Assembly: GCA_021292105.1 (NCBI GenBank)
Contig: CM037870.1
Location: 20,491,424-20,555,423 of the forward strand
Source of the DNA: Anadara kagoshimensis
Taxonomy: Eukaryota > Mollusca > Bivalvia > Arcoida > Arcidae
Reading direction: 5' to 3'
Length of the DNA: 64,000 bases
A model generated the notes under the pieces. It did no database searches, was not told the origin of the DNA, and worked only from the letters and a program-made list of their open reading frames with translations. The position numbers were made by a program, and so were the translations under genes. Within the stretch, counting starts at the first letter, position 1. Every line of letters starts with the position of its first letter. Below, in pieces: positions 52,437-62,515 of the stretch.

Positions 52437-52856
52437 AGCAAACATACCAGCTCATGTCGATATCGCAACCTCAAATGCAAAGCAAAAACGCGTGACTTCC
52501 ATCAGGAAAATGAGTTCCGAGACTGAGTGCTCAGAACGGTAAGTACCATCCTGTCGAGCTTTCTACATATGCCGCAGGAGAAATCGAAATTGAGAATAAA
52601 AGAAACAGGTTTAAACGACATCAAATACAGTCGAACCTGCCTTAAAGGTCACCTCTATATAAGGTCCACCTGCTTATAAAGGCCAGTAAAATTGTATTCC
52701 AATTGTTCTTTATTTGTATTATTTGAACCTTTATATAAAGGTCATCTGTCTATAAAGACCACTTTTACTGGTTCCCTTGGGCGGCCTTTATAGACAGGTT
52801 TGACTGCAGGTCTATGTCCAGGGTAATTTTGGAAACAGAGACATTATCATAATCGG
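52437..52856 (-). repeat. RT-A tail split by a MITE
   Basis: Minus orientation. The outer parts are 52437-52625 (GCAAACATACCAGCTCATGT, CCATCAGGAAAATGAG, GAGCTTTCTACATATGCCGC) and 52807-52856 (GTCCAGGGTAATTTTGGAAA, CAGAGACATTATC). The MITE at 52626-52806 interrupts it, so the MITE is the younger insertion. Confidence 0.8.
52626..52806. mobile_element. TA-flanked MITE (copy 6), inside an RT-A tail
   Basis: TACAGTCGAACCTGCCTTAA at the left and GACAGGTTTGACTG at the right, with all internal blocks present. It inserted in the ATATATCC region of the RT-A tail. Confidence 0.9.
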
Positions 52857-53415
52857 TATGTAAAAGTCGAATACACTACAGCTTATAAAATTAAACCGGA
52901 CCTACTATCTTATTTGACCTTGGTTATTTACTTAACTAAAAGCGTAAATGTAAATCCGCGAATACCATACAAAACATGTTTTTCTAGAAAGACCAATGTT
53001 GCCGTTATTGGGATTTCACATGTCGAAAATAATTTTCACACCGCAAATGCTGCCCTCAGTGACATTGTTACACCATATACGAAAAAAATGCCATTCGCCG
53101 ATTTTTTTTACTTGCAATTACCGAGTACGAAAACTTTTTACTTTGTACGGAGATATTCTATGATAATCGCGGATGCCCAAATCCTGCTACAATTATGTTC
53201 AAGCAAGTGAAAATTACCAAACGTTCAAGGCACACCGGTTTGTATGTTGCATTTTATCCTGGGCTTTGATATGAGGATGGACTTTTTTATTCAGTGAGAA
53301 TAAATAAAATTTAGAATCCCTTCTTCTGAGTTTATTTTTTTAATTATTATTTGATTGTAGTAGTTATGGGATGGTATGTTTGTTTTGAATTACATTTGGT
53401 TGTTCTTATCTGCGA
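52857..53415. other. Spacer with a 98-codon open frame
   Basis: The plus frame 52914-53210 is open but shows no domain, signal peptide or splice sites that I recognise. I leave it unannotated as a gene; a chance frame is the simplest reading. Confidence 0.35.
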
Positions 53416-53745
53416 AAATAAGCTCAAAAAATGGTCTTTTTTCCAGAAAAACGCAAATAAAACTGGTCTTGACTCCAGAAAAACGCAAACAAAAAGTGTC
53501 TTGATTCCAAAAAAAAACGCCAATAAAATGGTCTTGATTCAAGAAAAACGCAAATAAAAATAGTCTTGATTCCAGAAAAAACGCAAACAAAAAGTGTCTT
53601 GATTCCAGAAAAATAAAAAAAAATAAAATAAAATTAAGCGTAAATAGTCTTGATTCGAGAAAAACTAAAGCGCAAATAGGAATGGTCTCGATTCTAGAAA
53701 AAATGAAACCCAAATAAAATAGCCTTGATCCCAGATGCTTTGCTG
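53416..53745. repeat. Minisatellite, about 30-bp unit
   Basis: Roughly ten units of AAAAACGCAAATAAAATGGT followed by CTTGATTCCAG, with unit lengths of 28-38 bp and increasing divergence towards the right. The 123-codon minus frame here is a by-product of the repeat. Confidence 0.9.
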
Positions 53746-54290
53746 GAAATGTTGGATACAAATTTGCCTTGCAGGATTTGCGTTAATTAAAACTATCAGG
53801 TATATTTCCATTAACCCGTGGCTCGGTTAAAGTCAATACATTCGATAGTACAAGTCAACATTGAAACAATAAAGTTATTTATCGCAAGATAATTTGTCTT
53901 TTAACTTATACGCATATGTAATAGTGATCTTTATCATAGATATTTCCCCTTTCTAGACCGTATTTACTTCTTTATTCTAATATGATTGCATTTTTATTAT
54001 TTCTGGGTTGGCGGGTTGGCTTATCGTGGCATCATTTACAGCTTTATTGTGTAAGGTGTAGGGATGGATTAAGGGATAATTTAAACCAATGTCTGGTAGC
54101 GGTTTGCTAAAGAAAGTTATGCGTCACGTTCTAAAGTCTTTTATTAATTGACAGAGAATTATTGCATGTGCGTATGAACAAAGCGATTTGGGAATATTAA
54201 TTTCACTGATAGAGTTCTAATGAGGATCTAATAAAAGTTAATAAGTTGTCGCTTCCTAGGATACGTGGGCATAGGTAGTTTGAGAAGAAA
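53746..54290. other. Upstream flank of the peptide gene
   Basis: AT-rich DNA without recognised repeats. It probably contains the promoter region of the gene starting at 54429. Confidence 0.4.
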
Positions 54291-54297
54291 TATAAAT
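54291..54297 (+). promoter_or_regulatory. Possible TATA box of the peptide gene
   Basis: TATAAAT 138 bp upstream of the start codon at 54429. That spacing would allow a 5' leader of about 110 bases. In such AT-rich DNA it may be chance. Confidence 0.3.
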
Positions 54298-54428
54298 GTT
54301 CTTTCCTTTGTATGTAGATATCACTTCAAATTGAACAACACACAAAGAGGACATTGCTAAAACATTCTAGTCTTCTATTGTAAGGCGTAACAAACAGGTA
54401 AAGATAACGGACTGTTACACATCACAAT

Positions 54429-54566
54429 ATGAGTAAAATAGTAAGGCTTATTTTCTCTGCAGTCCTGGCGTTAATGTTATTTAGTGGACAATTTTGTGGA
54501 GCTGCACCACCGATGCCTCAGTATTTATCTGACACAGCGGATCTTACAGATTTGGACACAGCACAG
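54429..54566 (+). CDS. Secreted peptide precursor, exon 1 (signal peptide)
   Basis: ATG at 54429 in context CACAATATGAG. It encodes MSKIVRLIFSAVLALMLFSG, then QFCGAAPPMPQYLSDTADLT and DLDTAQ. Basic N-terminus, hydrophobic core and small residues at GAA give a clear secretory signal peptide, likely cut around residue 24-26. The exon ends CACAG|GTAAGT in phase 0, matching exon 2. With the dibasic-rich exon 2, it resembles a neuropeptide or peptide-hormone precursor that enters the regulated secretory pathway. That role is inferred from architecture; I do not recognise the family. Confidence 0.75.
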
Positions 54567-55744
54567 GTAAGTAGATTTTATTTTCATTTGAATTTCCATT
54601 TTTAAAAATCCGAAGTATTTTTATATTCATTTCATAAATTATTTACACATTATGCTATTTCATTTTTATGTAGGTAATTTTAGTCAAAAAGTTTGGATTT
54701 TACATATTCACCTGGACTTGATTTCCAAAAAATACCGTTATATTTTCTGAATGAAAATATCAATTTTTTTCAGAATTGATACTAGAATTACCGCAGATTA
54801 ATTAAGGTTTGGATATTGCATTGGTTAAATGTTACTGGCTTGAAGTTAACGCATTGCTATAATGCTATCAGACACAAGGGATTTTTATAACATTTTTTGT
54901 TGAATTATCACTTACTAACTTCAAAGTGAAAGCCAAGGAGAAGTATATTTCTATAAAAATAGTTTTAGATGATTATATAGTTGAAAAGCCAGATTTGCAT
55001 TAAATGCAGCCGAAAATAAAAATAAACCTATTTATTATCGAAGTTTTTCACTAGATCCTTTAATTGAAGAAAATTAATTTAGATGATGTCAATGTTCTTA
55101 TACTACTTTAGTCTAAGTACAATCAAATCTCGCTTTACCAAAGATTTCACAATATTTAAAAAAAGATTTATTATCCATCTTCTCATGAATAAATAGAATG
55201 AATGAATTAAAAAAAAGACGATAACACGATATAATGACTGATCATCATACCCAGGAATTTTACCATTTTATTTCAAGCTTATTTATGGAAAATTTAGAGA
55301 AAAACAATTAATTCCTGTCAATACTAAAATATCTTACAGTCAGCGGTTTGTTATAATTTCATTTTAAAATACGTTTTAGATTGTATTCTTTATTAAAAAG
55401 TTAATGTAAAAAGCCTGGTCCAAATGTTCCTTCCAAAGTCGAGGATTTTATCATCAGTGGTCCAAATATGTGTTTTATCTTTCTTTGAAGTGTCTTGTTT
55501 GTTTTATTGTATCGTGTTCTTAATTGCGTTGGTTGATGCCAAGTCAATGGTTTTTCAAACGCACAATTTGGTTCTATTTGTGGACATGTTGCCAAGATTT
55601 TGGAAAACATCGCATCGTAGCACAGGGGAAACTATTCCAACATTTGTTTTAATATATGGTCAATTTTGGCGTTATGTCACTTTAATTTTGGTTAATGATC
55701 TGGTAAATTAAAATAAGAAGAATAGATTGATTTGATATGTTCAT

Positions 55745-56030
55745 CTAATCAAAAACAAACATACCAATCTATGTCCGAATCACAATCCAGAAGCAAAGTA
55801 AAAACTTTGGCACTGATAAGTTAGGTTAGACACGTGAACTTCCACCAGGGAAGTAAGGCCGGGTGTTCCGGAAGGGTAAGCACCTCCTGTTTAGCTAGCT
55901 ACACCCGCCACGTGAGTAATCAAAATTGTGTGAAAGAAACATGGAACTATGAGACGTCAAATATATCCAGGGCAATCCTGGACACAGAGACATCAAACTT
56001 ATCATCAATTTCGTGATGATGGCCATCCAT
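55745..56030 (-). repeat. RT-A tail, nearly complete
   Basis: Minus orientation. Starts at the family terminus AAAACAAACATACCAATCTA and runs through ATCACAATCCAGAAGCAAAG, CTTCCACCAGGGAAGTAAGG, GTTTAGCTAGCTACACCCGC, CCACGTGAG and ATCCAGGGCAATCCTGGACA to CATCAATTTCGTGATGATGG. A good reference copy of the tail. The TCCAGG / CCTGGA pair forms a small stem. Confidence 0.9.
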
Positions 56031-56039
56031 TTTAACAAA

Positions 56040-56262
56040 TAGTAGACTGAAATCACAATCCCAAGATCAATGGTAAAAACTGTAGGAAAAACACGCGACT
56101 TTTAAAAAAGAAGAGTGATACCAAATGCTCCGGAAGAATAGGCACCAATTCTATCTAGCTACGCTTGTCACGTGTGCAATGAAAATTGGAAAGAAAAGGA
56201 ACATGGAATCTTGCTCTGTCAAATATATCTAGAGCAATTTTGGATACAAGAATAAAATTTGA
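56040..56262 (-). repeat. RT-A tail, diverged, adjacent to the previous copy
   Basis: Minus orientation: AATCACAATCCCAAGATCAA, CCAAATGCTCCGGAAGAATA, CTATCTAGCTACGCTTGTCA, CGTGTGCAATGAAAATTGG and AAATATATCTAGAGCAATTT. It lies directly behind the copy at 55745 in the same orientation. Confidence 0.8.
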
Positions 56263-57774
56263 ATGCATCCCAAAAGTACCATTTTATTAATACATTGTTT
56301 ATACTGATTTAACTATGGTTTCCAATTAAAATAAATAATAGACAACTGTTGTGAAATTCACTTCTTTCTTAATTAATGTTTTTCTTGAACAAACTATCCT
56401 CTGACACAACTGCATTGATTACAAATAATGCAAATACATCTATATGGTTTTAAAGATTTTTATTCACTTTTTAAATTTTTTTTTGGCTTTTCTTGAACAT
56501 ATTGTTATCATTGACACAACTGAATTCATTTTAATAATACACGTACTTGATTTATATTTATAAATTTAGATTTGTATTAATTCGTTTTTTGATATTTTTT
56601 ATTAATTCCATTTTTTTACTGATCGTTACACTTGCATAATATACAATCTGTCACGATTGTGCTGTGACGAGCGGGGGAAGTTGTTATTAATCTCTAATGT
56701 TAAAGGTACATGTATCTAAATGGAAATAAATATCACGCTTCCTAAAAAGTTGTTATATTAACTGATCTTAGAAATGGCATTAACCTTGTTATTGATATCA
56801 TTTCCTCAGAAAAAAGTCATCAACAATGTTCTCTTTTGAAGGTTTAAATATGTCTTCCGAGTCGGTGATCAGTTGGTACCTGAACTCTTTGAGGAAACCT
56901 TAAATTACTAATCTATAGTTGTCAACATCTATTGTATATAATAGCACTTTTAAACCTCTTTTAATTTCATAGCAGTAATATAGTTACATATTATACTAGT
57001 TTTAATTTAACAGCACTAGACGGCCGTTTCGGAATATCTTTCATCAGTAGTTTTTGGAACAAAGTTATAAAAAAGAAATAAGAAATATCTAAATATTTTG
57101 ATATAACTACCATTTAACCTTTTTCATTCATACTTTCACTAAAAAAATCAATTTTAGAAAGAAAGCTCTTAATGACATAGAACCACAACTACAAATAGCT
57201 TACCATCTCCAGTCTGATTAACCAAAACCATAGCAAATTTTGTAAACCAAATAGTGTACTATCTCCAGTTCAGCCCTGAAAACCCATAGCGACTTACTCC
57301 GGTCCACCGCAAGTAGAAAATTATTGTTCCGTCCATCTTGTAGACTATTTCCGGTTTGCTTGGTTCCTATATAACGGACTGGGCAATCTGTGGGATTTAA
57401 TTTCGACATTGTAAGTTCTAAAGACCGCTTATAGTGTATAATAATCTGAAATACATGCCCTAACTCCCACACTACAGTAACTTGTGTTTAGATTAATCCT
57501 GGGAGGAAGTTAGTAAAAATAACTCCGATCGCCAATAGCATAATAACTGATGTAACGTAAAACAACCCATCAACCTACTAACCGACATTACTAGTTTTAA
57601 AAACCACTTGATAGAGTTTCAACAAATTGTATGGTTAAAACAGATGCAATCACGTCAAGGCTTGTTTTGCAAACAAATAAACCTGAAAAATTATTATTAT
57701 TTATTTTTAAATAACACGCCGCTGAGACATAAAAAGTAGCATTTGCAGTCAAACTTTTTCATTTTGCTAACTCT

Positions 57775-57905
57775 CTCGGAGCATCCGGCCTCACTTCCCA
57801 AATGAAAGTTCACGTGTTTTAACTTAATTTGCCAGTTAGTTATCAACGTTATTAGAATATTGCTTTTTGGATTGTTATTTGGACATGGATTGCTATTTTT
57901 GTATT
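57775..57905 (+). repeat. RT-A tail fragment
   Basis: Plus orientation: CTCGGAGCATCCGGCCTCAC, TTCCCAAATGAAAGTTCACG and TTGGACATGGATTGCTATTT to TTGTATTTGAT. Confidence 0.75.
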
Positions 57906-58434
57906 TGATTTGATGTTTACTCGCTTTTGCTGTTTTTCTTTTCGGGAGCGAAACTTTTGACGAAACATACGGTGCTGCGGATGACCAGTCCTGTAGTTAA
58001 GTGTTTTCTAAATGTTCGTGTTAAACCACCGTACAATCAAATTCTTGTTCATTTGGTTTAAGTAAAATTGTGATAAAGCAATATAAAACAGTTTTTTGCA
58101 GTCTGGTCAATTGTTTTTTAAATTCATTCAGTTTGCTAATGGAGTTATTTATCACCTGTCGTCTGTTGCCTTTAGAGTTCATTCAATTTGTTAACAGTTA
58201 CGTAACTATTATATATCATCTGTTGACTGTTGCCTTGGCAGTTTATTTAATTTACTAACACTGTAACCTGAAATTCACCATTAAACGCTAAACATAAAAA
58301 CATAACCATGAAACATATCTGGTTGCCAATAAAACAAAACCGTACAAGGATACTAAGTAAATGATGTTATGGCCAAAATCTTTCCAAAATATAAACCTCA
58401 AGTTCTTAAGTATTTTATTATCCCATTATGTGAC

Positions 58435-58605
58435 TAGGTAAACAAGAGGTGCTAACCCTTCCAGAGCACCCGGTCCCACTTTCCTTGTAAAAGATCAGGT
58501 GTTTTACTTAATTTAACGGTTTCAAAGTTTTTACTTTGCATTTTCCAAAGTTTTTAATTGGGAATGCGATTTTGAACAAAGATTGGAATGTTTGTTTTTG
58601 ATTGT
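58435..58605 (+). repeat. RT-A tail fragment
   Basis: Plus orientation: TAGGTAAACAAGAGGTGCTA, CCTTCCAGAGCACCCGGTCC, AGATCAGGTGTTTTACTTAA, ending ATTGGAATGTTTGTTTTTGA. Confidence 0.8.
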
Positions 58606-58844
58606 GTCATAACTGTGCATTCTGTCATAAGATTGACATAACGAGGTTAAAGGTAATAATTAAATTGATTTAATTAGAAAATGGTGGGTTTTTTTTAAAA
58701 TAAATGATTAATTTCATTGAAATCATGCACTCTCACAACATCTGTCTACGACCAAAACTATTAAAATCTAAAATGATCTTATCACAAATTATCACACTTA
58801 TCTATTGTATGTTCTACTATTCTTTTTAAACACAGTATGTTTTT

Positions 58845-58880
58845 GATCAAAAACAAACATACCGATCCATCCGATAAATT
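58845..58880 (-). repeat. RT-A terminal fragment
   Basis: GATCAAAAACAAACATACCG then ATCCATCC: only the outermost 30-35 bp of the tail, minus orientation. Confidence 0.6.
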
Positions 58881-59436
58881 ATTTTTCGACATGTCCGATC
58901 GGAGATAACAAAAAAAAGCTTCAATTAAAATGCTGTGTTTTGGGTTTAAATCCGAATCCACATAAGGTGTTTTTGATTTCTTTCGGATCCGTGATAGTGT
59001 TTCCATTGAAGATTTGTTTTGTTAAAACATTTAATTCAATTATAAAATGTACATTGTTTTCTTTCAAGAGTCTTCAGAGCTTTTCGTGTTTAATGCGACA
59101 TACACAATAATTTCTCATTCAGCTTTTCTGATTTGTTATGCTAGTCGTTCTGATCTTGAAGTTGATTTATGATATCGCTTAACTTTAAATTTTCTTATTA
59201 CAAGATCTAATTTTCTTTTGGAATATTTATTGTTTATTACAGTCTTTTCAAGCGCATATTAACGACTGTATTTCCTTTTAATTTAACGTCAAGGGTGACA
59301 CTTTCTTGCCCTTTGATGTTGTTAAAAAGAAGACCCGACTGAGCATTTTTAGAACTTGTTTTAAATATATGTTGAAAATATTTTTTCTTAAGAAGGGAAG
59401 AATTTGCACAAATTTCTTTTTGTCTAAATAATTTTG

Positions 59437-59565
59437 TGCTTACCCTTCCGGAGCACTCGGCCTCACTTCTCTGGTGGAAGTTCACGTATCTAACCTAACT
59501 AGTCAATTATAAAGTTTTTACTTTGCTCCTGGATTGTGATTCGAACATGGATAAGTATGTTTGTT
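59437..59565 (+). repeat. RT-A tail fragment just before peptide exon 2
   Basis: Plus orientation: GTGCTTACCCTTCCGGAGCA, CTCGGCCTCACTTCTCTGG, TGGATTGTGATTCGAACATG, ending AAGTATGTTTGTTTTTTT. It ends about 300 bp upstream of exon 2. Confidence 0.8.
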
Positions 59566-59861
59566 TTTTTAAACTTTAATACTTTGTGGTTTGGACACGA
59601 ACCGACATATTTGTGCTGAATTTTAAGGCTTTGTTAGGTTTTTTCTGTTTTTTTGTGAATTGCGCTTTTTTGTAGTCTTAAATGATTTTATAGACAAAAT
59701 TTCATTGAAAAAATGTTATTCTATTTGAATTTATTATTGCGATCAAAGCGTCACACCAATTTCAAGTTTGGGTTTATTTAATACGCGCATTCATGTGATG
59801 GATGTTTGAACATTTCAAACGAATTTCATAATACCTCGAAATCTTTTTAATTTTTTTACAG

Positions 59862-60033
59862 AATTTAATGGAACAAGAGCTTAGACGACAGTTATTACGG
59901 AATTGGGCACAAGAAACAGAAAATGCAAAAGATAATTATGACATTGGAGATTTAAACAGAACAGGCTTTAGAAGACTCATTTCACAAAAACGGGGAGCTA
60001 ATGCACTTCAAAAACAAACAAGGACAGGAAGGG
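59862..60033 (+). CDS. Secreted peptide precursor, exon 2 (dibasic-rich)
   Basis: In phase with exon 1 after TTTTTTTACAG: NLMEQELRRQLLRNWAQETE, NAKDNYDIGDLNRTGF, RRLISQKRGANALQKQTRTG and R. Candidate convertase sites are RR (residues 54-55 and 83-84) and KR (89-90 of the precursor). NYDIGDLNRTGF before RR loosely resembles the orcokinin signature N-[FY]-D-x(n)-[DN]-R-[ST]-G-F. It is a single copy, and no family can be assigned. The exon ends AGGG|GTAAGT in phase 1, so at least one more exon follows. Acceptors at 60737, 61429 and 63597 give only short, unconvincing phase-1 tails. The ORF continuing past the donor (to 60080) would be an unspliced read-through. Confidence 0.7.
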
Positions 60034-62379
60034 GTAAGTCTTTATTTAATTTGATTTTTATCAAAGTCGATCGGATATGACGTCATTGATATAATCTGTG
60101 ATTCATCCTCTACATTGCAATTGATGTTTAACTATAAATGGCGCTATCAGTATCCCTACTGGTATTGTCAATGATGAAAAAATGGAGCAAAGTTATACAT
60201 TGATGCTTCACTTTAAAGGAAGTCTGAAATTGTAGATATAAGCACAAAAACCGCTCGCCGTTCATTCCACTTGGGTCTATTTAAAACCCGTTCTCTGTTC
60301 ATTCCACTTGGGTCTTTACAAAAAATCGTTTTCATTTCAATCCACTTGGGTCTATTTTATTTTTGTTATACGTATATAGTATGGATAACGTAAAATAACG
60401 TCATTTATCACGAATCATGCGAGAATCAATCGGATTTTGAGGCAGAATTTGACTACTTAGAACAAAATGCGAAAGCAAGTGCACGCTATTCCTAAAGCTC
60501 ATTTTTTAGAAAAAGCATGATGATATGTTGTTCTCGTGAGAAAATCTCTATATTACGTCATTTAAGTACTATCTACATATTAAACAAATTGTAAAAACTC
60601 AAGAATCAAAATGCAATCAACCATAAACACTTTTAATCAGCAATGTACATAATGATCACCGTAAATACAATAAATGTTTTTCACAAACAGGTAAGAAAAT
60701 AAAAATAATAATAATTATTTTAATTATCATTTTGCAGAATCCTCTTTTACATATTATTATTATTATTATTATTAATTTGGGATATTAACATACAAGTTTA
60801 AGATTTCTTTTCATGACGTTCTTGCATGTAAAAATCAGTGATTGTGGGCACTTTCAAGAAGTGGCTATGAAAAGGTATAGTTAAGACATTTTTATAATTA
60901 CTTTTATAAACAACGTTCCGCATGATTCAATTTAACTTTGCCATTAAAGTGAAGATTTCAGTTTTTGGTTTTATCCATAATTACAAAATTGACTTTTAAT
61001 TTTCTAAATTTGTTTTCACCTTTTCATTTATTTTGTTTCTTAACCAAACATGTTTCGGAAAAATAAAAACAATCATAAAAACAAACAGGATGAAACAATT
61101 GATTTATAGTCCAATGAAATTAATTTCATTTAAAATTAATCATTTGTTTATTGGTTAATTATAATGCGTAAGTACTGGGTTGGTGACTTAAATTGTTTTT
61201 TAATCTTGACTTTACCGAAGATTCATATAATTTTCTTTTTTAATCTATTCTTTATTTGTTAATGTATGTTAACTTATTCTTTGAAGCTAACTTAACACTG
61301 TGACTGGATGTTAATTTACGAATTATAACACCGTTAACTTGGCCATTTAATTTCATATTACCATAGCTATTGTATTTACAATCTATTTAGCAAGGATCAA
61401 ATTGAGTGTGGTACCACCTATGGGGTACAGTGGGAAGATATTTCAATAATTTTATTTGTATTCAAAAGCGTTCTTACTATTATTCCATGGATCTTTTCTT
61501 AGTCGCTTTTTTGTTAATAAAACCTTTATGTTTGATAATTTATATTTAATGTTATACATATAGAATCTAACATATAAAAGCCCGTATAAATGTTTATAAT
61601 GCAGCTTTTACGGCGTTGTAAAAGTTGTTTTTCAGAGTTACGTCTTTTGTGTTTTTGTAAAATGATCTTTACTCCAACAGCATAAAAGAGAATTGTGTTT
61701 ATGTAATGTACAAAAACCCAAGAATTGTGTAAGGTAATTTTTAGCCAAATGCCTCATATCATGTTATTTTGATTGTTAAATCCATTTTTATGAGTTGCAA
61801 AAGGTCAATGTTCAGTTTAAAACTAAAATGTCAATGAAAAAGGTCATGATATTATTCTTTTCTAAAGATCAAGCACCAACTATTTACATTAATTCAAAAA
61901 CATAAATACTTCTTCCTTTGTGTGTATCGTTTGTAATATTATTCATACTAATTTCTTCTAAAAAGATGTTATTTGATATGGTAGAAGTTATGTTTTGCGA
62001 CAATGATAGTATACAATTCATTAACGACCAAGATGGTTTTGCATTATGAATCAGCGAATACAAGAGAAAAAGGTTTTCTTTCTTCCTCCTATTTAATGTT
62101 CTAATTCCTTGTATCAATAAGTTCAAATTAATGTACGAGATATCACAACAAATAATCATAACCTTTGAAATTAAGATGACATCTCGACATGAAATTGATT
62201 CACCCACGCCGGTAGTGTTTGATCCAAACTAGTATCAAATATGGACAGTGATGCTATTATTAAAACTCTCTTTATTATAATTATTATTATAATTTGTTGT
62301 TATTGTTATTATTGGTATGGTTGTTTCTGTCTACTGTTGGGAATCAAAAAAAAAAAAAAAAACACAAATACGTCAAAAC
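60034..62379. other. Intron or 3' flank of the peptide gene
   Basis: No further exon recognised with confidence. Contains a three-fold repeat of TTCATTCCACTTGGGTCT at about 60260-60355 and an ATT run at 60755-60773. A 107-codon minus frame (62207-61884) has no domain that I know and lies in AT-rich DNA, so it is not annotated as a gene. Confidence 0.45.
60258..60358. repeat. Three-copy tandem repeat, about 40-bp unit
   Basis: TTCATTCCACTTGGGTCT (last copy with TTCAATCC) occurs three times at about 37-40-bp spacing. Confidence 0.8.
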
Positions 62380-62515
62380 ATGTAGAAATCACAATCCCAA
62401 AGCAAAGTAAAAACTTTGAAACTGGCAAATTAAATCGAACACGATAACTGCCACCAGAAGATTGGAAGAGTGAGGCCGTGTGAACCGGAAGGGTAAGAAC
62501 TTCCTGTTTAGCTAT
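62380..62515 (-). repeat. RT-A tail fragment
   Basis: Minus orientation: AATCACAATCCCAAAGCAAA, AAACTTTGAAACTGGCAAAT, TGAGGCCGTGTGAACCGGAA and TAAGAACTTCCTGTTTAGCT. The plus frames at 62241-62447 and 62480-62746 overlap this tail and are not genes. Confidence 0.8.

Larger units (their letters stand above)
54567..59861 (+). other. Intron of the peptide gene (5.3 kb)
   Basis: Begins GTAAGT and ends TTTAATTTTTTTACAG. It contains several RT-A tails (55745, 56040, 57775, 58435, 58845, 59440) and AT-rich DNA. Open frames at 55401-55711, 57218-57472 and 58782-59006 show no domain. No additional exon of the gene was recognised. Confidence 0.65.

Noticed and set aside
52914-53210. 98-codon plus frame as a gene
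   Set aside because: No signal peptide, domain or splice context; a length expected by chance in a window of this size.
53390-53761. 123-codon minus frame with FLESRLF repeats
   Set aside because: Translation of the 30-bp minisatellite on its reverse strand.
55745-56030. Hammerhead ribozyme in the RT-A tail, as reported for Penelope-like elements
   Set aside because: No CTGATGA with a partnered GAAA core was found; the nearest word is CGTGATGATGG, which lacks the required core.
61884-62207. 107-codon minus frame as a gene
   Set aside because: AT-rich composition and no recognised motif; could be a real exon, but nothing in the sequence supports it.
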